Source of the DNA: Gammaproteobacteria bacterium | GTDB taxonomy: Bacteria; Pseudomonadota; Gammaproteobacteria; Pseudomonadales; Azotimanducaceae | DNA: 64,000 nt | NCBI GenBank assembly: GCA_030425195.1 | Contig: JAUIAV010000015.1 | Location: 45,777 to 109,776, forward strand | Direction of reading: 5' to 3' | Shown here: positions 41,235-49,139 of the stretch, one piece after another | Layout: each line of letters opens with the position of its first letter | How positions within the stretch are numbered: position 1 is the stretch's first letter | Made by a program: the position numbers and the translations under genes | Notes under the pieces: generated by a model | What the model was told of the DNA's origin: nothing | The model's database searches: none | The model's input: the letters and a program-made list of their open reading frames with translations, nothing else

Positions 41235-43421
41235 TCAGCCGGCTCTGACGTCGGGGACGATCCGCTCCTGGCTCGTGGCCGTGTTCGATTCCACCCGGGG
41301 CAGCTGGACCATGATGGCCACACCCGAGCCGTCGGTCAGATTCATGGCCCGTACGAAGCCACCGTGGGCCTCCGCAATGATGCGGACCACGTAGAGCCCC
41401 AGACCGAAGTGCAGACGGTTCTGCGGACCCCGGTGGCTGACCATGGAGTCGAACAGCGACCCTTCGGACTGATCCGGCAGCGTGGGTCCGCGATTGGCCA
41501 CGGTGATCTGGCAGGCGCCGCGAGCGGTGTCGAGCTGCACGCGGATCGGACTGTCGCTGCGGTGGAAGTCGATGGCGTTGTCGATGATCTTGTCCAGCAG
41601 CTGCTCGATCCGGAAATCGGACACCTCCGCCAGCACCGGGCGGCCCGGGCCCCGATAGACGAAATCACAGTCCGGGTGGGCCACGCTGCAGTTGGCCACG
41701 TAGCTCTGCAGCAGCTGATCCAGATCCACCACCTCCATGTCCTCGGCTTCCAGTGAATCCTCCAGATTGGCCGCATCCGCCAGGTTCTGGACGATGGAGC
41801 CGATCCGGGTGACACCCCGGCGGGCGCTGTCGAGGTACTTGCTGTCCCGAACGTCCGGGTTCTCCTCGGCCAGATTGTGCAGAGACGTGGCCAGCGTGTT
41901 GAGCGGGTTATTGATTTCGTGCCGCAGCGTTCTCGGCATGTTTTCCAGGAAGGTGTTGTGCTGGTGCAGCTTGGAGAGCATGTTCGAGACGCTGCGGGCC
42001 AGATCGCCGATCTCGTCGCCCGCCGTCATCTCGGACTCGAGAAAGCTCGTGCGCAGACGCCCGTACTCGTCGATGGCCCGGGAGGCTTCCCGGCGCAGGT
42101 TGCGGATACGCCACGCCAGACGCCCGGCGAAGGCCACCAGGGCGATGAAGACGATGAACAGGCTGGCTACCGAGAGCAGCACCACCTGTTCGAGTGCCGA
42201 GCGCTGGAAGGAAAGAATGTCGTCGATGTTCTGCTCCACCACCACGGTACCGATCACGGAATCCCGCGAAACGATGGGGTGAGCGGCCATGATCACTTCG
42301 TCCGTCTCGGAAAGGCTCCGGCGGATGGTGATCGGATTACCGGCGAGTGACGTGGCAATGGCGGCATCCGCCGCTCCGTCCGGGGCGGGACCGGCACCCT
42401 GGGGCGGCACATATTCTTCGAACGTGGTCAGAAAATGGATCACCGGCCGGACCCGGTTGAACAGGTCCCGCAGGATCTGAAAACGCCTGGCGTCCGCTTC
42501 GCTCCGATTGATCAGCATGCTGGTGCCGGCTTCCGCGCGGACCCGTTTCTGGGCATCGATCACCAGGATCCGGGCACCGGAATAACCGAGGCCCTGGATG
42601 ATGTTCAGCAGCTCCGGCGAGCGCAGCACCACCAGGTTGAAACTCTCCTTGCCGGCGGTGGGCAGAGTCTGAGTGGTTCGTACGATCGCGCGGGTGTCCG
42701 GATCGTCCACGTCGACGAAGCTGACCCCGAAGTAGCGGGAGGAGCCGAGCAGGTTGAGAGGCAGCCGGAATTCGAGCCGGTGGCCGTTCTCGGTGGGTTT
42801 GAGAAAGCCCTGAACCGCCGAGATGGCGCTGCCGTCCGCGGCGAAACGCCAGTCCGGGCTCATGGGGTAGGCCGTGGTCACGCCTTCACCGGGAAAGGTG
42901 ATGCTGATACGCCCGTCCTCGCCGTCCGCGCGGATGAAATCCAGACGCACGTGGTCCGCGTTGTCGAGACGGAGATAGTCCGGATCCCGGTAAACGGCGT
43001 CCGGATCGCGGATGTCCATGTACACGTGCAGCTGGCCGCCCCGCTCGCCGAGCAGCAGCTTGAAGTTTCCATCTGCGGTGGGGTCGTCGGTACCGAAGGG
43101 GATCAGCTCGCTGGCCAGGGCCTCGCCCCAGTCGGCCAGATCGCCGTCCAGGCGGATGGGATTCTGCAGGGGATGGGCGTACAGCGACTCGAAGTCCTCG
43201 ATGGTCACCGGCAGGTCGTTGAAGAGATCCTCCCGGCCATTGAACAGGGTCGAGATCCCCTCGGCCGTGAGGAGCTGGGCATGCGACTGGCCCTGAATGA
43301 GGAGGCGCTCCATCTCCACCAGCTGCCGGTAGCCGAACAGGGGCACGATCAGGAGCGTCAGACCCAGCAGCATGAGCTTGGTGCCGAGTCTGGGGCCTCG
43401 AATGGTCTTGAAGAGCTTCAC
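41235..43421 (-). CDS. Transmembrane sensor histidine kinase (marine sortase-system type)
   Basis: 728-aa kinase with helices near 17-33 (KLMLLGLTLLIVPLFGY) and about 400-425 (VVLLSVASLFIVFIALVAFAG), between them a large periplasmic domain with a carbohydrate-binding-like PIRLDGDLADWGEA segment. Then HAMP-like linker, H-box HEINNPLNTLATSL and an ATPase (IDNAIDFHRSDSP, GLGLYVVRIIAEAHGG). The pair with the response regulator next door resembles the proteobacterial dedicated sortase-system two-component pair. No sortase gene is in this window. 34 bases separate it from the regulator gene. Confidence 0.85.
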   Translation of the reverse strand: MKLFKTIRGPRLGTKLMLLGLTLLIVPLFGYRQLVEMERLLIQGQSHAQLLTAEGISTLFNGREDLFNDLPVTIEDFESLYAHPLQNPIRLDGDLADWGEALASELIPFGTDDPTADGNFKLLLGERGGQLHVYMDIRDPDAVYRDPDYLRLDNADHVRLDFIRADGEDGRISITFPGEGVTTAYPMSPDWRFAADGSAISAVQGFLKPTENGHRLEFRLPLNLLGSSRYFGVSFVDVDDPDTRAIVRTTQTLPTAGKESFNLVVLRSPELLNIIQGLGYSGARILVIDAQKRVRAEAGTSMLINRSEADARRFQILRDLFNRVRPVIHFLTTFEEYVPPQGAGPAPDGAADAAIATSLAGNPITIRRSLSETDEVIMAAHPIVSRDSVIGTVVVEQNIDDILSFQRSALEQVVLLSVASLFIVFIALVAFAGRLAWRIRNLRREASRAIDEYGRLRTSFLESEMTAGDEIGDLARSVSNMLSKLHQHNTFLENMPRTLRHEINNPLNTLATSLHNLAEENPDVRDSKYLDSARRGVTRIGSIVQNLADAANLEDSLEAEDMEVVDLDQLLQSYVANCSVAHPDCDFVYRGPGRPVLAEVSDFRIEQLLDKIIDNAIDFHRSDSPIRVQLDTARGACQITVANRGPTLPDQSEGSLFDSMVSHRGPQNRLHFGLGLYVVRIIAEAHGGFVRAMNLTDGSGVAIMVQLPRVESNTATSQERIVPDVRAG

Positions 43422-43455
43422 CTGCCGGCGTGCCGCCTCTGTCGCTGACCGCTGC

Positions 43456-44154
43456 TCAGTCCGACCAGCGGTAGCCGAATCCGTATTCGCTCTTGATGGC
43501 GGAAAACTCCGGATCCAGCTTCTCGAACTTCTTGCGGATGTTCCGCATGTGGGTGTTGATGGTGTTGTTGGTCACCAGGGACTGCATGGTGGCGTTCATC
43601 AGCGTCTCGTACGAAACGGCATGACCCGGCTGGCGGACCAGCTTGGCCAGCATTCGGAACTCGGTACCGGAGAGATCGATCCGCTCGCCTTTCCACGAGG
43701 CGAGCAGGGCGTCCTGGTCCAGGGTGAGATCGCCGATCTTCTTCGCTGTGGGCGACTCCGCCTGGTCCTGCTCCTCCCGGAACTCGTTGATCCGGAGCAG
43801 GCTGGAGATGCGCTCGGCCAGATAATCCAGGCTGATGGGCTTCGGCAGATAATCCCAGGCGCCGAGCCGGAGGCCGGAGATCTTGTCGATCTCGTCGATC
43901 CGCTCGGTGAGGAAGATCACCGGCAGGCTGGGCGCGCGGGTGAGCAGATCGCGGCAGAGCTGGAAGCCGCCGTCCACCTCCTCACCGAGAATGATGTCCA
44001 GAATCACCAGGTCGGGCAGGGACTGATCGAACCCTTCGAGGGCCTCGTTCCGGCTGCCGTAGGCGGACACCTGGTAGCCTTTCTTGGTGATCGCGTCGGT
44101 GTAATTGGCGCGCTGGTCCGGATCGTCCTCGACGATCGCAATTGTCTTCGCCAT
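43456..44154 (-). CDS. OmpR-family response regulator (marine sortase-system type)
   Basis: 232-aa two-domain regulator: receiver with acidic VEDDPDQR, phospho-acceptor Asp53 (LVILDIIL), the Thr of FLTERIDEIDKISGLRLGAWDYLPKPI, and a C-terminal winged-helix DNA-binding domain (LSGTEFRMLAKLVRQPGHAVSYETLMNATM to INTHMRNIRKKFEKLDPEFSAIKSEYGFGYRW). The length and the RKKF..YGFGYRW ending fit the class paired with sortase-system kinases. Cognate of the kinase downstream in the same operon. Confidence 0.92.
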   Translation of the reverse strand: MAKTIAIVEDDPDQRANYTDAITKKGYQVSAYGSRNEALEGFDQSLPDLVILDIILGEEVDGGFQLCRDLLTRAPSLPVIFLTERIDEIDKISGLRLGAWDYLPKPISLDYLAERISSLLRINEFREEQDQAESPTAKKIGDLTLDQDALLASWKGERIDLSGTEFRMLAKLVRQPGHAVSYETLMNATMQSLVTNNTINTHMRNIRKKFEKLDPEFSAIKSEYGFGYRWSD

Positions 44155-44312
44155 CAGCCACTTACCTTGTTTGATAGGCGCGGATTGTAGCCTGAAATTC
44201 GTGACTTGGCGCCAGTCCGGCGAATGACGCCCGTCCCACTCCAGGTTTTCTCCATCATACCGGGGTCACGTTCCACTTTTCGTTCCGCGCTGATGCAGGT
44301 CTGGAGGCTCTA

Positions 44313-44477
44313 ATGAGCGCCATGAACGTATTCGTACCCGTTACCGAAGAGCTGATGGATCGACTCGGGCTGACGCCGGAGGATCTGGTGCCGTTCGATT
44401 TGGACTACCGGATTCTGCGACCCGGCGAGGAATTTCAGGAAGACTGCGTAGACCTTGGGGGTGAGAGTCTGTCTTAA
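44313..44477 (+). CDS. Small acidic protein (54 aa), unknown function
   Basis: A short frame from ATG 44313 to TAA 44477 with GGAGG five bases before the start. The product (MSAMNVFVPVTEELMDRLGL...) is strongly acidic (many Asp/Glu), has a proline-containing mid part (VPFDLDYRILRPGEEF) and no membrane segment. A second in-frame ATG at 44322 is possible. The start context and an ordered, hydrophilic sequence support it being real. No family recognised. It lies between the two-component operon and the SxtJ-like gene. Confidence 0.55.
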   Translation: MSAMNVFVPVTEELMDRLGLTPEDLVPFDLDYRILRPGEEFQEDCVDLGGESLS

Positions 44478-44504
44478 CCCAACACCAAAACTACAAAAAC
44501 ATAC

Positions 44505-44532
44505 TTGAGATCGCTTTAGGCAAGCCCATACT
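44505..44532 (+). promoter_or_regulatory. Possible promoter of the SxtJ-carbamoyltransferase operon
   Basis: TTGAGA (44505-44510) and CATACT (44527-44532) with 16-bp spacing in an A+T-rich stretch. Its predicted start (~44540) is 2 bases before the ATG at 44542, which would give a nearly leaderless message. Moderate match only. Confidence 0.35.
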
Positions 44533-44541
44533 TTCGACACT

Positions 44542-44961
44542 ATGAGTACTCACGAATCTCTGGTGCGCGAAGAAGAGATCCAGCCCGGAAGCGATCGTGG
44601 CTTCGGACTGATCGTCGGTGGAATCCTTGGCGCTATCGGCTGCTACCAGGTCTATTTTGATGTGGCCCACTACCTATGGTTTCTCGTCCCTGGCACATTG
44701 CTGATTGTTCTGGGATTGGCAATGCCTCGATTGCTGCGACCCCTGAATGTTCTCTGGACGAAGTTGGGCTTGCTTCTCGGGAAAGTTGTCACACCGATTG
44801 TCATGTTTCTTGTCTATGCCGTTTCGATAGTGCCCATTGGGCTGCTGCTTCGAGCCACCGGCAAGGATCTGCTGACACTCAAACAATCCAAGGAATCAAC
44901 TTACTGGGTTGCCAGGACCCCGCCTGGACCCACTCCTGAGAGTCTCAAAGACCAATTTTAG
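44542..44961 (+). CDS. SxtJ-like membrane protein
   Basis: 139-aa protein with two or three hydrophobic helices (GFGLIVGGILGAIGCYQVYF, YLWFLVPGTLLIVLGLAMP and VVTPIVMFLVYAVSIVPIGLLL). Its size, topology and partner carbamoyltransferase match the SxtJ family found beside NodU/CmcH-type carbamoyltransferases. Probably an accessory subunit that holds the carbamoyltransferase at the membrane; role unproven. A 12-base gap precedes the DUF5989-like gene. Base composition is visibly lower in G+C than in flanking genes. Confidence 0.8.
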   Translation: MSTHESLVREEEIQPGSDRGFGLIVGGILGAIGCYQVYFDVAHYLWFLVPGTLLIVLGLAMPRLLRPLNVLWTKLGLLLGKVVTPIVMFLVYAVSIVPIGLLLRATGKDLLTLKQSKESTYWVARTPPGPTPESLKDQF

Positions 44962-44973
44962 CAGGACCTTTCT

Positions 44974-45123
44974 ATGGCATTTCTGACAGAACTGTGGAGG
45001 TTCATGCGGGTACGGAAGAAGTACTGGCTGGCCCCGATACTCATCGTTCTCGCATTGTTCGGAGGCCTGATCGTGCTCACTCAGGGTTCCGCCGTCGCAC
45101 CGTTCATTTACACGCTTTTCTAG
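44974..45123 (+). CDS. DUF5989-like small membrane protein (49 aa)
   Basis: A 49-aa frame beginning MAFLTELWRFMRVRKKYWLA and ending ..SAVAPFIYTLF: a short N-terminal amphipathic part, a basic KK stretch and one hydrophobic helix (PILIVLALFGGLIVL). This pattern matches the DUF5989 family that sits between SxtJ-like proteins and carbamoyltransferases. Starts 12 bases after the SxtJ-like stop, with GCAGGA upstream, and ends 16 bases before the next start. Consistently placed in this operon, so real despite its size. Confidence 0.75.
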   Translation: MAFLTELWRFMRVRKKYWLAPILIVLALFGGLIVLTQGSAVAPFIYTLF

Positions 45124-45139
45124 AAGGCTAGACCATCTT

Positions 45140-46978
45140 ATGTATGTCCTGGGAATCTCGGCCTACTACCACGACAGCGCTGCGGCACTGTTGAAAGACG
45201 GTGCCATCGTTGCGGCTGCGCAAGAGGAACGATTTACTCGTAAAAAGCATGACAGTCGATTTCCCAGCCAGGCCATCCAATTCTGCCTGAATGAGGCCGG
45301 AATCGAGACGAAGGACATCGAGAGAATCGCTTTCTACGATAAACCTTTTCTGAAATTCGAACGACTGCTCGAAACCTATCTCGCATTCGCTCCAAAGGGT
45401 TTCAAGTCCTTCAATGTTGCGATTCCAGTCTGGTTGAGAGAGAAGCTCTTTCAGAAGAATCTGCTGACCAGAGAGCTTAGTTCTTTTTGCGATCAGACAA
45501 ACTGGGAAGAAAAACTGCTCTTCTCCGAGCACCACCTGAGTCATGCCGCGTCAGCATTTTACCCCTCTCCGTTCGAGGAGGCGGTTGTTCTGACGATGGA
45601 TGGCGTTGGAGAGTGGGCAACCACTTCCGTGGCATTCGGGTCCGGTAGCAATCTGGAAGTACAGAAAGAGATCCATTTTCCGCACAGTCTTGGGCTGCTC
45701 TATTCAGCATTCACCTACTACACAGGCTTTAAGGTCAACTCAGGCGAATACAAGCTGATGGGTCTCGCACCTTACGGGAGACCGAAATATGTAGACCTTA
45801 TTTTCAAGCATCTGGTAGACGTCAAAGAAGATGGTTCTTTCTGGTTAGACCAATCTTATTTTGACTACTGTACTGGTTTGACGATGACCAACGGGCGATT
45901 TTCAGAATTGTTCGGCGAACCACCCAGGTCGGCGGAAGGTGAGCTGACTCAGTTTCACATGGACGTCGCTGCGTCCATTCAGCAGGTTACAGAAGAGATA
46001 GTATTGAAGATCGTTCGATCCCTGTCTCTTGAGTACGATTGCCCGAACCTCTGCCTCGCTGGGGGAGTGGCACTCAACTGTGTTGCAAATGGAAAGGTCG
46101 AACGCGAAGGCGGCTTTTCGAACATGTGGATTCAGCCGGCCAGTGGTGATGCTGGAGGATCGCTCGGCGCAGCACTGACGACCTACTACCATCATCTTGG
46201 CAATCCACGAAGTGCGTGTGATGAGCAACTGGATCAGATGAACGGAGGATATCTGGGCCCTGCCTTCCCTGATGATGTCGTCGCGGCAGAGTTGAAGAGT
46301 CTGGGTGCGAAGTTTCAGTTGATCAGCGATGAGAAACTGATCGAACACTGTGCCCAATCTATCAAGGAGGACAAAGTGGTCGGTTGGATGCAGGGTCGCA
46401 TGGAGTTTGGACCCAGGGCACTGGGTGCGCGGTCGATTCTGGGTAACGCATCCTCGGTTTCTGCACAGAAGCAAATCAACCTCAAGATCAAATATCGCGA
46501 GAGTTTCCGTCCCTTTGCACCTTCGGTTGTGCGCGAAGCCGTTGGCGATTGGTTCGAGTATGACGGGGATAGCCCCTACATGCTCCTGGTCAAGGATGTT
46601 AAGGAGTGTCGCAGACTTCAGATGTCGGATGAGCAGGAATCGCTGTTCGGAATTGACAAGCTGAACGTGGCGCGATCGTCGATTCCTGCGGTCACGCACG
46701 TGGACTATTCGGCGAGACTGCAGACGGTTCATGAAGAAACCAACCCGAAGTACCATGCACTCATAGAAAAGGTAGGTGAGCTGACAGGGGTGCCGGTGGT
46801 CGTAAACACATCGTTCAACGTCAGAGGCGAACCGATCGTCTGCAGCCCGGAAGACGCGTTCAAGTGCTTTATGGGGACAGAGATGGATGTACTCGCCATC
46901 GGCAATTGTCTGCTCCTGAAAGAAGAACAGGATCCTTCTCTCAAGCTCGACTACAAAGATCAATTCGAGCTTGATTAG
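45140..46978 (+). CDS. NodU/CmcH-family carbamoyltransferase
   Basis: 612-aa O-carbamoyltransferase that uses carbamoyl phosphate to modify a hydroxyl on a glycan or secondary metabolite. N-terminal Kae1-like domain: GISAYYHDSAAALLKDG, AAAQEERFTRKKHDSRFP, the metal/ATP His cluster SEHHLSHAASAFYPSPF and GVALNCVANGKV. C-terminal carbamoylation domain: GRMEFGPRALGARSILG, YRESFRPFAPSV and NTSFNVRGEPIVCSPEDA. Lower G+C than neighbours, suggesting horizontal transfer. Substrate unknown; a surface polysaccharide is plausible. Confidence 0.92.
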   Translation: MYVLGISAYYHDSAAALLKDGAIVAAAQEERFTRKKHDSRFPSQAIQFCLNEAGIETKDIERIAFYDKPFLKFERLLETYLAFAPKGFKSFNVAIPVWLREKLFQKNLLTRELSSFCDQTNWEEKLLFSEHHLSHAASAFYPSPFEEAVVLTMDGVGEWATTSVAFGSGSNLEVQKEIHFPHSLGLLYSAFTYYTGFKVNSGEYKLMGLAPYGRPKYVDLIFKHLVDVKEDGSFWLDQSYFDYCTGLTMTNGRFSELFGEPPRSAEGELTQFHMDVAASIQQVTEEIVLKIVRSLSLEYDCPNLCLAGGVALNCVANGKVEREGGFSNMWIQPASGDAGGSLGAALTTYYHHLGNPRSACDEQLDQMNGGYLGPAFPDDVVAAELKSLGAKFQLISDEKLIEHCAQSIKEDKVVGWMQGRMEFGPRALGARSILGNASSVSAQKQINLKIKYRESFRPFAPSVVREAVGDWFEYDGDSPYMLLVKDVKECRRLQMSDEQESLFGIDKLNVARSSIPAVTHVDYSARLQTVHEETNPKYHALIEKVGELTGVPVVVNTSFNVRGEPIVCSPEDAFKCFMGTEMDVLAIGNCLLLKEEQDPSLKLDYKDQFELD

Positions 46979-47115
46979 CGGGTGGAAATTCTCTCGTAAG
47001 CTCTGTTTACTGTTTCTGTTCCATCTGAGGATCAGCCAGTGACGGCTGACGTCCCTTTCTGACCTTGCGTGATTCCCACGGAGTGATTTCCGAGCTAACT
47101 TCAACTCTGGCTTCG

Positions 47116-47718
47116 ATGGAATGGCTCGAGCTCACCGGCCTGCTGTCCGGACTGCTGTGCGTGTGGCTGCTCATCCGGCAGAACGTCTGGACCTTTCCCA
47201 TTGGTCTCGTCTATTCGGTGGTGTCCGTGGCCGTCTTCATCGAAGCCCGGCTCTACGCGGACGTGCTGCTGTCCGGCTACTACGTCCTGATGAACGCCTA
47301 CGGCTGGTATTACTGGCTCTACGGCGGCATGCGGAATGCGGCGGACGTGCTGCCGGTCAGCCGGACGCCGCCCCGGACCGCCTGGGTGCTGTCGCTGGTC
47401 ACGGCCGTAGCGATCGGCGCCATGGGCTGGTTCTTCGACACCCGGACCAACGCGGATTTTCCTTACTGGGACAGCGCCACCACCTGCATGAGCTTCGCCG
47501 CCATGTGGATGACGGCGCGAAAGTACATCGGGAACTGGGTCGTCTGGCTGGTGGTGGACGTGATCGCCACGGCCATCTACTACGTGAAGGGCATTCATTT
47601 CTACGCCATCCTCTACGGCGTTTATCTCGGTATGGCAATCATGGGCTGGCGGGCATGGCAGCTGACGATGACAAAGCAATCGGCGGAGCGGACGCGTCCT
47701 GTCGAATCCTCTGCCTGA
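47116..47718 (+). CDS. pnuC: Nicotinamide riboside transporter PnuC-like
   Basis: 200-aa multi-helix membrane protein with the PnuC pattern: LSGLLCVWLLIRQNVWTFPIGLVYSVVSVAVFIEARLYAD, then NAYGWYYWLYGG (characteristic NxYGWxxW) and further helices. It imports nicotinamide riboside by facilitated diffusion, trapped by phosphorylation by NadR-type kinases. I chose ATG 47116 (MEWLEL); a GTG at 47083 would add 11 residues. Overlaps the downstream NadR-like gene by 64 bases. Normal high G+C resumes here, marking the right edge of the low-GC insert. Confidence 0.9.
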   Translation: MEWLELTGLLSGLLCVWLLIRQNVWTFPIGLVYSVVSVAVFIEARLYADVLLSGYYVLMNAYGWYYWLYGGMRNAADVLPVSRTPPRTAWVLSLVTAVAIGAMGWFFDTRTNADFPYWDSATTCMSFAAMWMTARKYIGNWVVWLVVDVIATAIYYVKGIHFYAILYGVYLGMAIMGWRAWQLTMTKQSAERTRPVESSA

Positions 47719-48239
47719 CGGGCCCGGAGTCCTCCGGGAAGACCACGCTGGCCGAGGCGCTGGCGGCGCGCTTCCGCGGGCGGCTGGTGCCGGAGGTGGC
47801 ACGGACCTATCTCGAGGGCAGGTCGGCGTATGGCGCGGAGGACGTACTCGAGATCGCCCGGCGGCAGGCTGCGGCGGAGGCGGCAGCGCTGTCCGGGACC
47901 CGTGGACTGGTGGTCCTCGACACGGATCTGCTGGTGATCCGGGTCTGGTGGGAGGAGCGGTTCGGGGCATTGCCGGAGGAGCTGATCGGGCTGCTGGCGG
48001 CGAGGGAGGCACGGGCGTACCTGCTGGCGCGACCCGATCTGCCCTGGGAAGCCGACCCGTTGAGAGAGAATCCGGAAGACCGGCAGCGGCTGTTCGACAT
48101 CCATGAGGCGCTGCTCGCCACCGGAGCGATGCCGCATCGCATCGTCTCGGGACAGGGTGACGCCCGCCTCCGCCAGGCAGTAGCGGCAGCCCGCGAGCTG
48201 ATACCGGCATTCACCCGGTCAGCTGAGCAGGGCGGCTAG
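47655..48239 (+). CDS. NadR-like nicotinamide riboside kinase (P-loop ATPase)
   Basis: 194-aa P-loop protein: Walker A in CLTGPESSGKTTLAEALAARF, then VPEVARTYLEGR, VLDTDLLVIRVWWEERFG and YLLARPDLPWEADPLRENPEDRQRLFDIHEALL, the pattern of the C-terminal kinase domain of NadR. Phosphorylates nicotinamide riboside to NMN. Working unit with PnuC next door: uptake coupled to kinase trapping. Only the kinase domain is present, not the regulator or adenylyltransferase parts of full NadR. Its 3' end overlaps the next, convergent gene by 21 bases. Confidence 0.88.
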   Translation: MAADDDKAIGGADASCRILCLTGPESSGKTTLAEALAARFRGRLVPEVARTYLEGRSAYGAEDVLEIARRQAAAEAAALSGTRGLVVLDTDLLVIRVWWEERFGALPEELIGLLAAREARAYLLARPDLPWEADPLRENPEDRQRLFDIHEALLATGAMPHRIVSGQGDARLRQAVAAARELIPAFTRSAEQGG

Positions 48240-49058
48240 CTTCTCCCGGGAGATCCGGATCTGCGCTTCGATCTCGTCCCGTGTGTTGCCGTGATGGCGT
48301 TCCGACCAGGCCCAGGAGAATTCCCGCAGCCAGAAGGCGATCAGGCAGGATTCCAGCCGGCCCGGTTCGACGGGTGATTCCTGCCAGAGGGAGACGAGGG
48401 TCTCGAGCGACGGCTCCGGCAGGCCCATCCCCTGGTGCAACGTCACCAGATCGAAGAGCGGATCGTTCCGGCCGAGCCACTCCCAGTCCAGCGTCACCCA
48501 GCGATTGGACGTGGTCCGGATGACGTTCCAGGGGTTGAGGTCGTTGTGACAGGTGGCCAGTACCTTCGGTTCCCAGGGACCGTCCGCCAGCTTGCGGATG
48601 GGGACCGGCGCGTCACCGGAGGCGAGGTACTCCCTGGAGAGCGCATACGGATCGTACTGCCGGCTGGATGGCGGGAGTGCGGCGTGCAGTGAGCGCAGAT
48701 AGGCGGCGATGGACTCGAGCGCCGGGGGCTCATCGGCGAGCAGGGGCCCGGGGATGTAGCGCGTGAGCAGATTGCCCGTGGCCTCCTCCAGGGCGATCAG
48801 GTCCGGAATCGGAAACTGTACCGCGTGTTCCTCGTAAAACGCCCGCTCGAGGCGGCGGTCTATGAAGCTGCGTGTCCGGCTCGGCAGCCGGATGACGTAG
48901 TCTTCGCCGTCATAAGAGAATCGATAGTTGTCGTTGCTGTAGCCGCCGCTCAGGAACTCGAACACTCGTATCTGCCCGGTCTGCCACCCGGGCATGAGCC
49001 TCTGCAACTGATCGCGCACCCTGACGGCGGTCGCTGCATTCACGGAACGTTCTTTCAT
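48219..49058 (-). CDS. Choline/thiamine-kinase-like phosphotransferase (APH family)
   Basis: 279-aa aminoglycoside-phosphotransferase-fold kinase. N-lobe: FLSGGYSNDNYRFSYDGEDYVIRLP; catalytic loop with Brenner motif CHNDLNPWNVI; metal-binding Asp in WVTLDWEWLGRNDPLFDL. This layout fits choline/ethanolamine or thiamine kinase-like proteins (LicA type). ATG 49058 is the likely start, ribosome site weak. It is divergent from the CoxE-like gene, whose start codon lies 81 bases away. Confidence 0.85.
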   Translation of the reverse strand: MKERSVNAATAVRVRDQLQRLMPGWQTGQIRVFEFLSGGYSNDNYRFSYDGEDYVIRLPSRTRSFIDRRLERAFYEEHAVQFPIPDLIALEEATGNLLTRYIPGPLLADEPPALESIAAYLRSLHAALPPSSRQYDPYALSREYLASGDAPVPIRKLADGPWEPKVLATCHNDLNPWNVIRTTSNRWVTLDWEWLGRNDPLFDLVTLHQGMGLPEPSLETLVSLWQESPVEPGRLESCLIAFWLREFSWAWSERHHGNTRDEIEAQIRISREKLAALLS

Positions 49059-49139
49059 TGGCGAAGGGTCGGGAACTCGCGCGGTCGCGTCAAGCTGCGG
49101 GCGGAACGAACCGGCGCTCGTGCTTGTTAGAATCCGCAC

